Assembly (NCBI RefSeq): GCF_905220565.1
Contig: NC_059395.1
Coordinates: 15,107,289-15,171,288 of the forward strand
Source: Melitaea cinxia
Lineage: Eukaryota > Arthropoda > Insecta > Lepidoptera > Nymphalidae
Length of the DNA stretch: 64,000 nt
Reading direction: 5' to 3'
Of this stretch, positions 33,610 through 46,071 are shown piece by piece (position 1 is the stretch's first letter; each line of letters starts with the position of its first letter). The translations under genes and the position numbers were made by a program. The notes under the pieces were generated by a model. The model had not been told where the DNA came from. It did no database searches and was given only the letters and a program-made list of their open reading frames with translations.

Positions 33610-34230
33610 TTTCTATCACACAGTTACAGTTCAGCCTATTGCAGTCCACTGCTGGACATAGGCCTCCGCAAGTTGCTCCCATATACGTTCCTGCTCTTAT
33701 TGAACCTACTGGAACTAGTCGCGATGATCGCAAGAGACCTGATGGATTGACGTTGGTTCTCTGGGAAAGGGGACGGATACTTTTGCGGGACGCAGCCTGC
33801 GTTGACACACTTGCTCCGTCTCATGTCAGGGAAACAGCTGAAATGACTAATTTATACATCTTTTTGCCTTTTGCAGTCGAAACACTTCGACCTTGTTGTA
33901 GCAGTGCTAAAAAATAAAAATAGATAACTACGTACGATTTTATTTTTGTGTTACCCACACATTAGGAATTTTAAACATTTTCGACACGGTCAGTCGGAGA
34001 CGCGGGTTCGAATCCCGCTGGAGCGGTCAATTTTTGATATGATATTCAAAAATGTTTATAGATAACTACGTAAGTAATAATAGTTCAATGTAACTGCTCG
34101 CCTTATTGCTTCCACAAGTGACAAGAGCTTGTGCATTTTTTGCCCAGAGAATCGGAATAGCAATTCAACGGGGAAATGCTGCCAATATTCTTGGCACCAT
34201 TCCACAAAGACATGATTTGTACCATAACTA
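33610..34230 (+). pseudogene. Second copy of the R2-superclade-like LINE, 3' end only
   Basis: After an RTE-tail repeat (33629-33675) the frame gives IEPTGTSRDDRKRPDGLTLV, then RILLRDAAC and FLPFAVETLRP, matching the endonuclease region of the copy at 1479-3740. The stretch after ETLRP is damaged and interrupted by a SINE-like insertion (33935-34057). The C-terminus resumes at 34130 with FAQRIGIAIQRGNAANILGT and a stop at 34229. The VETL region here lacks the palindrome seen in the first copy. Confidence 0.75.
33935..34057 (+). mobile_element. tRNA-like SINE insertion with 15-bp target duplication
   Basis: A 123-bp segment with a B box (ggttcgaatcccgc, near 34001-34014). It sits between exact 15-bp copies of atagataactacgta (33920-33934, 34058-34072) within the dead LINE. 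No full tRNA fold or clear A box is visible, so it is not a tRNA gene. Confidence 0.75.
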
Positions 34231-34364
34231 ATAAGTACAATATTTCAATAAATAAATTGTGTATTGAGGTTAATAATTAATAATTAGGTATGCATTATAT
34301 ATTACAGGTTTGAAAGTTAAAAATTTTTTATCATAAAATACATATATAAATAAAATTGGAGTGT

Positions 34365-34643
34365 CTGTTTGTAATATTATAATAACCGCTTTGTACTAAA
34401 TTTATATATTTACACGGTACATATACCAAAAAAGCATTTTTTATAGTTTTTGTCTGTCTGTCTGTCTATCTGTTTGTTCCGGCTAATCTCTGAAACGACT
34501 GAACCGATTTTGACGAGACATTCACTGACAGATAGTTGGTGTAATAAGGAGTAACTTAGGCCACTTTTATTTTAGTTATACTGAATAATAACTATTAAAG
34601 TTAAGTTAAATTCCACGCGGACGAAGTCGCGGGCTCAGCTAGT
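34365..34643 (+). mobile_element. Helitron-like element ending CTAGT
   Basis: Contains 'taaccgctttgtactaaatt', (GTCT)n, 'tgaaccgattttgacgaga' and ends 'gaagtcgcgggctcagctagt' (CTAGT 34639-34643). The same family without its 3' end is at 60585-60840 and, reversed, at 19101-19320. Confidence 0.65.
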
Positions 34644-36125
34644 ATATATATAATATATATACTTTATTGCACTCAAAAAATACATGTAAAACAACATAAT
34701 AATAATGTTTATGGCAAAGGTGGACTTATCTCTGAAAGAGATTTCTTCCAGTCAACCCATGGTCATGAGTAAGTGTTTTATATAGCGAGGCAAACAGTGC
34801 AAGAAGATTTACTAAGAACAGGAAAAAAAACGTAAAAAAAGAAAAGATGATAAATTCGATAAATCTATACATATATACTCAAATATACATATATATACAT
34901 ACACACATACACATACATATACACATATACACACATATATGTATGTAAGCAAAAGCAATATTAATTCAATCAAAACTGGAATTAAAATCAAAAAATCGAA
35001 ATTGAAATCAAAATTAAAATTAAATGTCAGTTACAATAATTCTTAACAACTATCTATGTTAGTTAAAAAAATAAAATAAAAGCTATTAAAATTTATTTAT
35101 TTATGCTTCCCTCGCAGCTACGTGTGAACCATCCCAGCGTCTCCAGAGGGGACTGTCTATATATATATGTGTGTGTGTGTGTGTAAATATATCAGCCATC
35201 AGAGGAAGCAGAATCATCAGTACCGTCCACTGACAATCTGGCGTACCTGCAACACTAATTCGCGCGGTTCTATTTAGTATTAAGTTATTACGGGGTTAGA
35301 GTTTGTATCTTTTTATTTTCTTAGTTTTTATCAACTGGTCCTTGATGACTGCAGGTCCTGGTTTTTCTTTTTTTTTTTTAAGGGATCTTTTCATAACCGA
35401 TATAAACCATTCTTTACCAGTGAATCTAGCTTGTTATATGAAGTTTATGCTTTATGTTATTTAGCACGTAAAATTATAGACCAAACGAGAAAAAGAAAGA
35501 GAATCCATTGTATCACAGGAAATTAGCAACTTTCCTCTTTGTACAATTTCGATGGCCAACATACAACATAACAACCAAGTTATTTCTCGTTTCATTGTTA
35601 ATAGCAGTTGTAATTACTTATTTATTTACATTCTTAACCTTTTGAAAAAATAATTAAATAATCTGTATGACAGACCTCATTCAAAACGAAAAGGTGTAAG
35701 TGTAGTAGGCCTTAAACTTAACATTTAAACAAGACAAGAAATGCTTTCTAAAAATTTATTTTTATGTCTTCAAAACATTCTTAGACCGTACATTCTTACG
35801 CGAGTTCTTGGAAACAAAAATATTAAAAGTAAACGCAACCATTTTTTTTACTAATTGGTATTTTGTATCGTCATGAGACTTGAGAGTATCATTAGGAAGG
35901 CGGCTGCTACTAATTTGGCGGATGTCGCGGCATTTCCGCTACTGCAAGGGGACCCATGTTTTTTTGCGTATACAAGGCAAATTTAAATAGAATTTACCGC
36001 TGTGTAACTTTTACTAACCATTATCAACCTTAAAACGATTAATTTAAATTAAATAAAACAAAATTTTATGGAAAATTACGCTGCAACTTACACTATCGTA
36101 TCTATCGAAATAGTATTTAACTTTG

Positions 36126-36600
36126 TTCATCATCATCATCATCATCATTACAGCCTATACAGTCCACTGCTGGACATAGGCCTCCACAAGTTTACGCCAA
36201 AAATAACGTGAACTCATGTGTTTTCATTGTTAACTTTGTTATTTTAACAAAATAACATTTATTTTTTTATGATTAGAAATGAGACTATCCGCGAGAAAAC
36301 TAAAATAACAAATAGAATTAGCCAGTTGAAGTGGCAGTAGGCTGGACACCTGTGTCGCAGAATCGATACCCGCTGGAGCAAACATTTCCTGGATTGGAGA
36401 CCGCGTTATTAGAAAACTTAGTGTGAGATACCCTCCGGCCCAATAGACATTTTGCCAGATTGCCAGTTCACGCTGGATGAGAATTGCGGAAAACCGAGAT
36501 GTTTGACGCGAGCTTGGAAAAGGTCCAGCAGTGGACCGCTACAGGCTGAAGTGGTGGTATCTAATCTGACAAACGTTTTCCAAAGCAATATCGAATTACC
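36126..36600 (+). pseudogene. RTE-type LINE 3' end fragment
   Basis: (CAT)n and an RTE-tail phrase at 36126-36190 point one way. From 36275 the plus strand reads IREKTKITNRISQLKWQ-stop-AGHLCRRIDTRWSKHFLDWRPR and later CLTRAWKRSSSGPLQAE. This is the usual C-terminus of these LINEs ('LKW.WAGH..RR.D.RW...VL.WRPR'). It has several stops. The end 'ccagcagtggacc...aggctgaagtggtgg' shows that the widespread 'ccactgctggac' phrase is the tail of this LINE group. Confidence 0.7.
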
Positions 36601-36999
36601 GAATTTATCAGATTATAGACTACATTATAAACTGCCTTAGACTCTCTATAGTCCATTTTTTTTTTAAAGATGATATTGTAATCTAACAAATTACAGCCAT
36701 CAAAAAAATAAATAAATAAATGATGTAAAATTTTAATTATATAGAATTGATTAACGTTAATAATAATGATTTAATTTGTCCCCGGTATGAAAACGTCTTT
36801 ACTTTACAACAGCACTTAAATGTTTCGATTTTCTTAATGTAAGTAGACTGATATGATTCTATTTTTGTAATGGCGAATTTGAACAATGAACTATCTAATC
36901 TAGTAGAAGATGTAAACTGCTAACAACACTTCAACAGGAAGTACAATAGTTTGTTCGAAAGTCCAGAAGTTTTGTGAAAACAAAAAATCATAATTTTTT

Positions 37000-37330
37000 T
37001 ATAGGCATTACATCAGTTTGAATATGGAAATGGTCTTAGTGATTTTGCAGAAAATAAGAAAAATAAATCACTATCCCCGGGTGACATAGGCTATATAATA
37101 TTTATTTTCAAAAAAGTTAGGGATCCTTACTAACTGACCCCTTTTTTCTAGTCGGGAAACTCCAACAATGTCGCCTAAGGTGTAAAAAAATTACTGAAAA
37201 TATTCTTTACATCGCGTGCGCTACGAATACTATTGATGATAGAATAAAATATTGTACTACGAGTCTACGACATTGCAGAACAAATCATTATTACAAAAAG
37301 TGTCGGGACAGCCGTTATAGTTATGCCAAA
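37000..37330 (+). repeat. Dispersed repeat shared with 47285-47600
   Basis: 'gacataggctatataatat', 'gttagggatccttactaac' and 'acatcgcgtgcgctacgaat' reappear with changes at 47385-47510. It is probably a Helitron-like family. No ORF. Confidence 0.6.
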
Positions 37331-37369
37331 ATAAGTGTTTTTTAACTGTGTGGCTACGGCAGTAAAGAA

Positions 37370-37690
37370 TATAGCCACCCCTTTGCTTCCTGTGGGTGTC
37401 GTAAGAGGCGACTATGGGATAACACAGTTCCACTACTACCTTGGCACTTATATAGCCGACCGATGGCGGGATGGATGACCGATAACCATCCAACTGCTGG
37501 CTTTGAAACACACAGATCAAAGACGGGCAGCAGCGTCTTCGGTGCGACAAAGCCAGCCCTGTGGTCATCAACTCGGCTGCCCAGCGTAGTGACAAGGGCA
37601 AAACAAATGAGTTCATTTTTGGCGCGAAATTACGTACTATGTCCAGCAGTGGACTGCGATAGGCTGAAGTGATGATGATGATGAAGTATT
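37370..37690 (-). repeat. RTE-tail/SINE-like repeat ending in (TGA)n
   Basis: The reverse complement of the repeats at 6425-6730 and 23113-23330. Here the plus-strand reading ends 'ccagcagtggactgcgatag' followed by 'gctgaag(tgatga)n', the microsatellite tail expected of RTE-type 3' ends. The 119-codon minus-strand ORF is a shadow of the repeat. Confidence 0.7.
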
Positions 37691-38687
37691 CTTTTATTTT
37701 AAAAATTTAATTGAAATACCGCCGCTAGAAAAGGCTCTTTATTTGTATCTTGGTATTAATCCTTATCAAAATAAATTACTTCATATTCAATATTTTTGAA
37801 TTCTTCAATTCGGACACGCCATTCGAAATATATTATCATGAGTTTAAAAATGTAAGTTTTAGAAAAAAGTTGCTTGGTCGCCGCTCACCCTGCTCGGTTA
37901 GCCTTATGCGATTTAGGGGTCACTGGGGTACGGGCCGTTTCTTAATAATTTTATTTTTTAGTAACCTGACGCAAATAGGAGGGTTTATGTGTGTATTATA
38001 ATTTTCTGTTATTCTGAGATACAGTTATCTAACTAGTTAAGATAACAGATGCACTTTAATTGTAAATACATTTCTTTAGACCATAATTGTAAGTGTGAAT
38101 TGTACCTTTATTTGTTACCAATAAAACTCTTTTTTTTCAGTTTGAATTTTTTATCAAATACCCGTGCGAAGCCGAGGAGGGCGCTGCTAGTCCTATATAA
38201 TGACGAAATAAATTCAAATATTTAAAATCCTTCTCCTACATGGGGAAATAGGCCTATACCCAACAATGGGATATTACAGGCTAAAGCTATATAAAATTCT
38301 CGTGTCGTGGTGTTTGTTACCAAACTGCTCCGAAACGGCTGAACCAATTTTTATGAAATTTTTCGGCCAACATCTATTTTTCATTCCTCTAATTGATAAG
38401 GGTGACCCAATACATTAAATACATTTAATGTATTGAGTCAGCCTTTTCCAATAAAGTAGTAATAAATAAATAATACATGTAAAAACATTATAACCAGAGT
38501 CAGCCTACCAGATATTGTATTGATAATCCTAGATCATAAAGCAGGGTCAAGTATTATATATTATGCAAGAGAAATTTAAAGTTAGACTAAATTAGGGATG
38601 AAAATAAAACAATGATGTACATGTAAATAAAAAATTATATCCTATTAAGAAAAATTTGTTATTCTATAATATATATACAACAATCAT

Positions 38688-40855
38688 CTAAACAACATCC
38701 CAAACTTCTTCAAAGGCGGTACATAACTTTGCACATGTCAAAGCAGCAGATAGGGGATAATTACTGATGGAGATAGTATCTTCAGAATAATCGGTCTCAA
38801 CTGTACCATGAGCCATTGCACCAATAACTAATACAATGGGTTCATCTTTTGGTACTAGTTTTCGGCAATTCTTAACAACTTTTGAGCTGAAAGACATAGT
38901 CAATTTCTTCGCTCCGACAGGTAAGTGTGATGTAATTGGATTCTTGATTACTTTAAGTAACTTCATTGGGCCATCAGAAGCTCGTATTGAAAATTTATGT
39001 AACAGTTGCACTAAAAATAAAAATAAAATATATTGTTTTATGATAGTTGTTTAAACATTAATGCACTACATTTATAAAAAATTACTCTGAAAATCAAAAT
39101 CTATTAATTAAGAAAAGATTAAGAAATATTTTCATAATGCACATTTTAATAAAATAGGGTAAAACAAAAACAATATGACTAACAACCGCTCTGGTGCAGT
39201 GATGTGTGTATTTGCCTAAAACACTGACAGTTTGCAGATTTTATTCCCACACAGGATGGATATTTGTATTTGTACAAATATTTTTTTTCCGTTGAGAAAG
39301 AGGCCTATGCCCAACAGAGCGATGTTAGCTAAATCGAAAACAATATGATCAAAAGAAATTCAAAAGTAAATATTTTAAACATACCAATTAAACCTGCAAA
39401 TCTTTTGAATGTTCTTGGTATTCTTGTCTGTGGATTTATTTCAATTAAAACATTTTTCTCTGTATGTATATACACTTGCAGTAAGCCAGCCCGATTTAAA
39501 GGTGAATCCATTAACATTAGCAGTGACTGGTGTGTTATGTCAGGTCGGCAGGAACCTGGATCTCTGTCATTTTTTCTTAAAATATTGGCGTGGTCATCAC
39601 AGTTTAACAGCTCAAAACTATTTCCAGCCTGTAAAAATGATAATAATACCCGTAAATAAAAGCATATATTATATAATACTTAATACTAAAATAAACATAT
39701 GGTTGTAATAAGACAGTTATGTTAAACATTTATGGTTTGCATCAATCAATTAACAATTAGATATTCATTAATTAAATATTCTACATAAAAGGATAAAATG
39801 ATTTGATTGACAATTGCATTGCACATGTATATATTATAGAGTTTATGTACTGCAATTGATGTTGGCAATACTATTAGCAACAGTATAGGACCTGCATTTT
39901 CAGCTGTTATTATTATTATTTTTAATTTTTTATTAGGGACTTTTATACATATGTACATGACAGTCCTATACTTAACTTATCTATATAAAACTAAAAATTT
40001 TAACATTTTTAAATAAACTAAATTGGAATACTAAATTATTACTAGATCTTAACTTAATACTACTAAATACAAACTCTAGTATAGATTTGGCACATTGGTG
40101 TGTAGCTATTATTTATGATATAAGGCAGCGTATTTTCCCTTTGTATATGCCTATATTACCAAATCTATTATTGTAAGAAAGGCTTATGCGGTGGACTGAT
40201 GAAGTAAAGATTATCTATATATTAATATGTGAAGTACAAACTTGTACCCCTTTTACGAAAATTGCGTGGACAAAGGAGTATGAAATTTCACAGATCTATA
40301 GTTTATTTAGAGAAGGAGTGCAGAATGCTAATATAATTTTTAAATTATGCTTAAAAATACAATAAACCAATAAAAAAACATTACACACACTACCATATAT
40401 TTGACACACAATGCATATATACCCTTTTGTATATTGTTAAAATCTGTAGTCAAATTAAGAATAGATTATAGATTATGGTCAAATATCAACCACTGGGTGA
40501 CCATCAGTTTTAATAGGTAATCTCCCAGTAATGAAACTGCAGCCAGAGCAAAAAAGAATGCAATTAAAGCGACAATACTGGTATAGGTATAATCTACGTA
40601 AGAATATTAATGATAAACTGACAGAGTAACGAAAAATACCATACAATAGTTCTGCATGAAGGGTTATAAAAAACACATTGTGATTTACACTTTACACAAT
40701 ATTATCCTTACCTTCACTGTTTCTAGCTGGGCATTTTCTAAAATGACTATTAGGCGTTTTTCTTGTTTCTTTATATGAGACGTAACTAAATGCCGAGGAA
40801 TTGGATCAAATTCAAAATCATCATTATTAGTTGCAAGTTTTCTTTTTTTGCCCAT
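38688..40855 (-). CDS. EMG1: EMG1/NEP1, 18S rRNA pseudouridine N1-methyltransferase (3 exons, complete)
   Basis: Exons 40855-40712, 39628-39385 and 39010-38688 join to a 236-residue protein. All splice ends are GT/AG and the phases fit. Exon 1 gives MGKKRKL...LIVILENAQLETVK. Exon 2 gives ELLNCDDH, RPDITHQSL, DSPLNRAGLLQVYIHT and NPQTRIPRTFKRFAG. Exon 3 gives LLHKFSIRASDGPMKLLKVI, then IGAMAHG and SISNYPLSAALTCAKL...FEEVWDVV. These are the SPOUT-fold motifs of the Nep1 family, whose C-terminal knot binds SAM. The family acts as a dimer in the nucleolus, N1-methylating a hypermodified pseudouridine of 18S rRNA during small-subunit assembly. Length is close to human EMG1 (244). A SINE lies in intron 2. 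The gene looks intact. Confidence 0.96.
39179..39325 (+). mobile_element. tRNA-derived SINE in EMG1 intron 2, antisense to the gene
   Basis: 'caaccgctctggtgcagtga' supplies an A-box-like start and 'gattttattcccacacagg' a degraded B box. The tail 'agaggcctatgcccaacag' is shared with the SINEs at 44426-44790 and 38240-38285. Confidence 0.65.
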
Positions 40856-41359
40856 TGTTTTGAAGAAACGTTTATCTTCGGTTCTTGTTTTTTTTCTTTA
40901 AGTGATTTAAAATTGTTTGTTTACTTGTTTAGTCTTTATAACTCAAAACATTTATTGTAACATCACTTATTAGTTAAACCATGGTTAAACCACGTGTATT
41001 AGACATAAAGAAGTTTATACATAAACAAAAATACTTGACGTAAAGTTGTCAACGACAGCCACAGACAATTAATTGGTTAAGTAGATACAATATATCTTCT
41101 TCTTCTTCTTTAATTTGATGTCAAGTACGAGATTATGTAAATTACGGAGGAAACTAGTTTTTGATGCAAGAAAAGACAATTTTTTGGGTTTTGTTACCTG
41201 CAGGCAAATATAACAAAGATTTTAATAATTATCAGGGAGTTATACATCTAGGGTAGGGTCTAAACATAATTCTACTCTACATTTTATCTAACTATGTAAT
41301 ATAATATAATTATTTATTTCAATAAATAGCATAAAGTCTTTGCCTCAAATTCATAAAAA
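40856..41359. other. EMG1 5' flank
   Basis: AT-rich, with no ORF. A pyrimidine-rich stretch (41095-41112, 'cttcttcttcttc') is the only feature. The EMG1 promoter should be here, but no clear initiator or TATA box was picked out. Confidence 0.5.
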
Positions 41360-41639
41360 TTATAATTTAATGTTATTAATATTAATAAATTTGGATAGGA
41401 GAAATACCAATTCGGGATTGTTGTAAAAGTTTAGTAGAGAGGAAACATTCGTAGGAAGAGGGATGTTCAATTCAGGAAGAAGATTGTATATAGTAAATGT
41501 GTTGTTACGACAGGCGAAGAAAATATGGTCGAGGGCCGTATAGTCTTCAAAACCACACTCGCACAGAGAGGAGTCTCTTATTCTAATTTTATTCAGAAAG
41601 ACTGAGGTACAGCAATGGCCTAAACAAATTATTATTATT

Positions 41640-43870
41640 AGTATTTTATAATGCACAAGCAGCTCTTGGAGCTGATGCGTGCATACCACTGCACTTATGT
41701 TCTCTCTACTTTAGTTTTTAAATGTTCATCCGGTCTGTTTTTAAAAGTGTTTACTGATGGTGCACCAATCACTGATTCTGGCAGCTTGTTCCATTGGGTA
41801 ACTACGCGATTTGGCAAAAACTGACATCTGGGGTTAATATGGCAAGGAGATCTTGTAAGTTTTTGAGAATGTCCTCTTAATTTTGGATTTGGATTCATAA
41901 TATACATGTCTTCAAAATTCTTGACATTATAATGTCCAGTTAGAATTTTGTATGTTTCAATGAGATCTCACCTCTGTCTACGTTGTTCCAATGTACTTAA
42001 TTTAAGTTCAGAAAGTCGTTCTTCATATGTCTTATGTCTTAGTGAGGTCACCATTTTTGTAGCTCTATGTTGTACTTTTTCCAGCATTTCTATGTCTTTC
42101 CTAAAGTATGGACTCCAGATTTGGAAAGCATATTCTAGTAGTGGACGGATGTAAGTTTTATAAATTTTGATAAACAAGTCTTTTGTAATAATGTTAAAAG
42201 CTTTCCTTATTATATAGAGCATAGAATTAGTCCTTTTTGTTATACTTGTGATGTGAACGTCCCACTTTAGGTTATGTGTAATGTTCACTCCAAGATCTTT
42301 TTGGTAGTTTACGGGTTTTAAGTGTACATGTCCTATTTTGTAAGACATTTTAGGGTTGTTGCTACCTATGTGTAAAACTGTACATTTTGCTGCATTTAGT
42401 GACATTAGCCAGTCTTGTGTCCATTGTACAATGCGATCTAGGTCTTGCTGTATGACATTGTGACTGATAAGAGGGTTTCCCATTATTTTAGTATCATCAG
42501 CAAAAATAGACAGACATGATTTGACAACACTTTTTAGGTCAGTAATAAAAATTCCAAATAGGATTGGTCCGAGTACAGATCCCTGTGGTACGCCACTGTG
42601 AACATTATGAGTTTCTGACATTGTATCTCCAACTCTAACCCTGAATTTTCTATCTGTCAAGAAGTCTGATATCCACTGGAGGAGTTGTCCTCGGATTCCA
42701 AAGTGCTCCAGTTTTGCTATCAACATTTTCTCATATTTCAGCATTCTCAGCGATAAGCAAATCTCTTTTAGCCACTAACGATGCCAGGTTTGTATAGAAA
42801 AAGGTAAATTCGACAAAAGTGTTTCCACATATCGTTAGTTTTTGTACTGACAATAGTAGGAATACTATTTACATACTTGATGGTCAAGTTAGTTTCACCA
42901 TTATCAGTCCTACGGCTCAGTTCCTCACGTAAGCTTTTTAAGTAGTTACGTTGGTAAGGCGTAAGGTCATTTTTAGCCTTTATATTGGCGGGTAATTTTT
43001 TGTTGTTCTTCAGTATAGTTAAGGCGGCCTTTTTGTGTGAGAAGACAACTTTAAGCGGGCGAGGAGATGAGCCTTGCTGGGCCTTACCGAGCCGCATGAC
43101 AGCGACGGGTGGTTCAGATTCCGAAATTTTGGACAATGCCTGCTGGACCTGAGTTTTAGCATATTGATTTCGTACCTCTTTATCTCGAGACTCATCTCCC
43201 GTTTCAAGTTGACATTCAGTTACACCAAATATGATGATGTTTGCACTGCGCTTTTTCCTCTCCGCTAATTCGGTGAGAATGCTTTCCATGTTTGTAGATT
43301 GGCTTTGCTTAGATTGAAGTTTCTCAACTTCAATTTTTGGTTGAGAAACCATATTTCTCAGCGCCGGTAGTTGCCTAACACCTAATTCACAGTCGGGGCA
43401 TAAATATTTTAACGTTAAAATATTTTTTTATTTTAACTCGAGACTGCAGCACTACCACTCTCCACTCCGTTGCTAGCAACCCACTACATTTCACACAAAT
43501 TTGCCTATCGCAACCATGACACTTAATTTTTGGATTTTTATCATCAACTTTAGATATGTCTTTATTACACTTCATGCAGTTGGCCATTTTATTATATAAA
43601 TACGTATTCCTGATGTACAAAGAAGTAAAATTCTTGTAGGGTTAGGTAAGGTGATGGTTGACACAAATAATTAAATCAATCGTTGCGAGATAACACGTGC
43701 ACTGTTGTTTTGATGCAAAATATACACAAACGCAATATTTTTAGTTCGAAACTAGCAAATTATCTAATATTTATCAATATTTTTCGTAACACGTCGCGAG
43801 AATACAAGTGCACTTTTTCAGCGGGGGTAGATAAAAATTCAATTCCGAATTCTACATAAAATAGAGACAG
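41640..43870 (-). pseudogene. CR1/L2-type LINE inserted in the Jockey LINE, internally deleted
   Basis: ORF1 begins at 43587 with a PHD-like Cys cluster (CMKCNK, CHGCDRQICVKCSGL, then YLCPDCELG after a frameshift near 43425). It continues as RKKRSANIIIFGVTE and LTPYQRNYLKSLREEL, an RRM/CTD-like ORF1 region (42783-43360). Directly after, at 42740, the frame is already inside the reverse transcriptase: EHFGIRGQLLQWISDF, SGVPQGSVLGP (motif B), FADDTKI (motif C), then thumb motifs to 41700. Endonuclease and RT motifs 0-A are missing. The 3' end has (AAT)n. Exact ends are uncertain. Confidence 0.75.
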
Positions 43871-44425
43871 ATTTTTTTATTCAATTTCTTGAACTTTGAA
43901 AACCATGGATTTCTTGGAATGATGGGTTGGAATGAGGCATAAAACCTTCCTTTTATTTTGTTGGTCTTATCCCAATCGTTCTGCCAAGATTGGTATGCTT
44001 GTCTCTGGGGAAGATTGAGGATGTCGTAAGTTTGATACCTGGAGTATTTATTGTCCACCTGATGGGAAGTAGCCTGCTTCGCAAGAGAATCCGCTACCTC
44101 ATTACCTCTAATACCTAAGTGTCCTGGGATCCAAACTAAAGTAATGTTTAGGCCTTTACTTGAACTTTTGAATGGAGAGTTCTAATATTTAAGATGATAT
44201 CACTGTTTAATTTAATTAATTAATTGCGTTCAACTTTTAGGGCCATATAGAAGCAGAGAACTCGGGTAGGTAATGTCTGTCCGTCAAAAGTAAGAATCAC
44301 AGATTGTGTTGGTTGCCATTCTGGAATGCCATTATTAGTTACCTTTCTGTTGATCCTACGCACTTTTATAATTTTACCACATCCTTGTGGGACTTCCAGA
44401 TTCACTGCAATGTCTTCTATGGACC

Positions 44426-44790
44426 ACACGCTTACACACGCTTCAGCCTGAAATATCCCACTACTGGGCATAGGCCTCTTTCCCCATGAAGGAGAAAGAT
44501 CGTAGCTTAATCCACCACGCTGCTCCAATACGGGTTGGCGGATATATTTCCTACTATGAGTAACGATCGCTATCAGGTGTACATGATAACAACCGGGACC
44601 AACGGCTTAACGTGCTCTCCGAGGCACGATGGGGAGACCCACAAGGACTGCACAAACACTTAGATCACGGCAAACACCTGAATGGCCAATACAAATGTTT
44701 GTCATGTGCGGGAATCTAACCTGCAACCGCCAGCACAACAGGTAGATACAATCCATGGCTGTAACCGTTGCGCCAACGCGGCGTTTATGG
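44426..44790 (-). mobile_element. tRNA-derived SINE inside the Jockey ORF1
   Basis: Read on the minus strand it starts with an A box (gttggcgcaacggttaca) and a B box (ggttgcaggttagattcccg). A body follows, and the tail is 'aagaggcctatgcccagtag'. It is flanked by imperfect copies of 'ggtccatagacat' (44803-44791) and 'ggtccatagaagacatt' (44425-44409), the target duplication. ORF1 reading continues on both sides (DWSIDI / VWSIEDIAV). Confidence 0.8.
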
Positions 44791-45303
44791 ATGTCTATGG
44801 ACCAGTCTACGAGTATTTCTCTTATGACACCCATTCGAGTGATGTTGTAGGTGGGGATGGAAGTACTGTATCCGTTTTGTATTGCTAAGGGATGGGTCAT
44901 AAACGACTTGGCATCTTGATATGGAAAGATACAGAAACTCTGTTACGGCCCACTCGTTTTAAGCCATCATTTGCTATACCTGGAAAGCGGTGGGTTTTAA
45001 GTAATTGACCAAATTTTATAGGGTTTAAAGTAGTGTTAGCTGCTGGGTCACTTTGATTGTGAGACACATGTTCTAAATAAGGAGGCTTGTCCATGTTGGA
45101 ATAGTGGATTCTGTAATCACTTTGCTTAGCCTGCTTATTTGATATCTATTGTATCTTTGACAGACTCAAGGGAGCGTTTTTTGCCTACTACGTTTTAACT
45201 GCTGTAAAAGATGATAGTGGAGCGGATAGGATTGGGGTAAAAGAAAAATCAGAGGCATTTTTGTCCGGCGGAGCCGGTTGGTCAGGAGGATCGTTATCCT
45301 CCA

Positions 45304-46071
45304 TGATTTAAAAAGAAAAAAAAACATACGAAACAAAAAATAAACACTCACCAATATACCGCGACAACACAAAATATATACGTAAATCTAAACAACCAAA
45401 AATCCAAACTGTAAACACAAGAAAATGGCAAGAAAGAAACGATGTTTGCTAGAACAAACAAACCCGTTTGACACTTGAAAGCAGAATCCAAGTAGGTATA
45501 TTGTTATTGTAGAACAGAAATAAATGCCAAAATCATTGATTTTTATAGATCAATGGCCAAAATGTTTTTGTGCTGCTACTGTCATCAGATAAAGATATTA
45601 AGAAAAAACGAATATTATAAGATAATTATACACGTAAGAAGAAATATTGTACTTAATAGTTAATAGTACTTAATAGTTTCGATGTTGATTTATATTCATC
45701 TTGTTGAGGATGATGGTATTAATTTATCATCAAGTAAATTAACACTACAAGTTTACAGATGTTTTGTTATTTGGACTTGAGTTTTCAACATAGGGATATA
45801 ATGTAATCTTATATTCACTATGAACTGGCTGTAGTGCTAAAATGTAAATTAATATAATTTCTAATCAAACCGAAGGCACCATGCTTCATCATTTACGTAG
45901 CGCTTGTACAAAAAGAGCGATTAAGACAAAGATTAAGAACGATTACGAAACGATTGTAAAAAAATTATTTCTATTTTATTCAAAAGAGTCTGGCAGTTTG
46001 TGGGTGGCTTTATTAGTGTTGCCTTATTTAGCTAGTTTAAGTGTATTATCTATAGCCTTATTGTACACCTA
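45304..46071. other. Spacer with Jockey 5' UTR
   Basis: 45304-45480 is probably the 5' UTR of the Jockey LINE. 45480-46070 is AT-rich. A 63-codon ORF at 45881 with a hydrophobic end is not recognised and is probably chance. Confidence 0.45.

Larger units (their letters stand above)
34231..38687. other. Repeat-rich region between brinker's far flank and EMG1
   Basis: No host gene seen. Contents: a Helitron-like element (34365-34643), microsatellites (34640-34670, 34870-34950, 35155-35185), an RTE LINE 3' end (36265-36600), a dispersed repeat (37000-37330), an RTE-tail repeat (37370-37690) and a Helitron-like end at 38187-38191. 35240-36120 shows nothing recognisable. Confidence 0.55.
41360..45303 (-). 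pseudogene. Jockey-type LINE, internally deleted and invaded
   Basis: On the minus strand ORF1 starts at 45303 (MEDNDPPDQPAPPDKNASDF). It continues after a stop as SDPAANTTLNPIKFGQLL, KRVGRNRVSVSF (44930-45090) and VWSIEDIAVNLEVPQGCGK (44330-44415), a gag-like ORF1. Right after it comes the end of the RNase H domain: LVWIPGHLGIRGNEVADSLA and RNPWFSKFKK (44150-43870). The endonuclease, the RT and most of RNase H are missing between, so a large internal deletion has joined ORF1 to the ORF2 tail. The last piece, LGHCCTSVFLNKIRIRDSSL with a CxC...H...C knuckle, is displaced to 41635-41360 by a CR1-type LINE. A SINE splits ORF1. Confidence 0.8.

Noticed and set aside
33990..34030. tRNA gene suggested by ggttcgaatcccgc
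   Set aside because: No acceptor stem or A box is visible, and the segment is bracketed by a 15-bp target duplication. A SINE-type insertion explains it.
34440..34475. (GTCT)n as a cluster of Smad half-sites
   Set aside because: It is part of a Helitron-like repeat present elsewhere without brinker. Simple repetition explains it.
37257..37616. 119-codon minus-strand ORF
   Set aside because: It is the translation of the RTE-tail repeat that also occurs at 6425 and 23113; those copies do not keep the frame.
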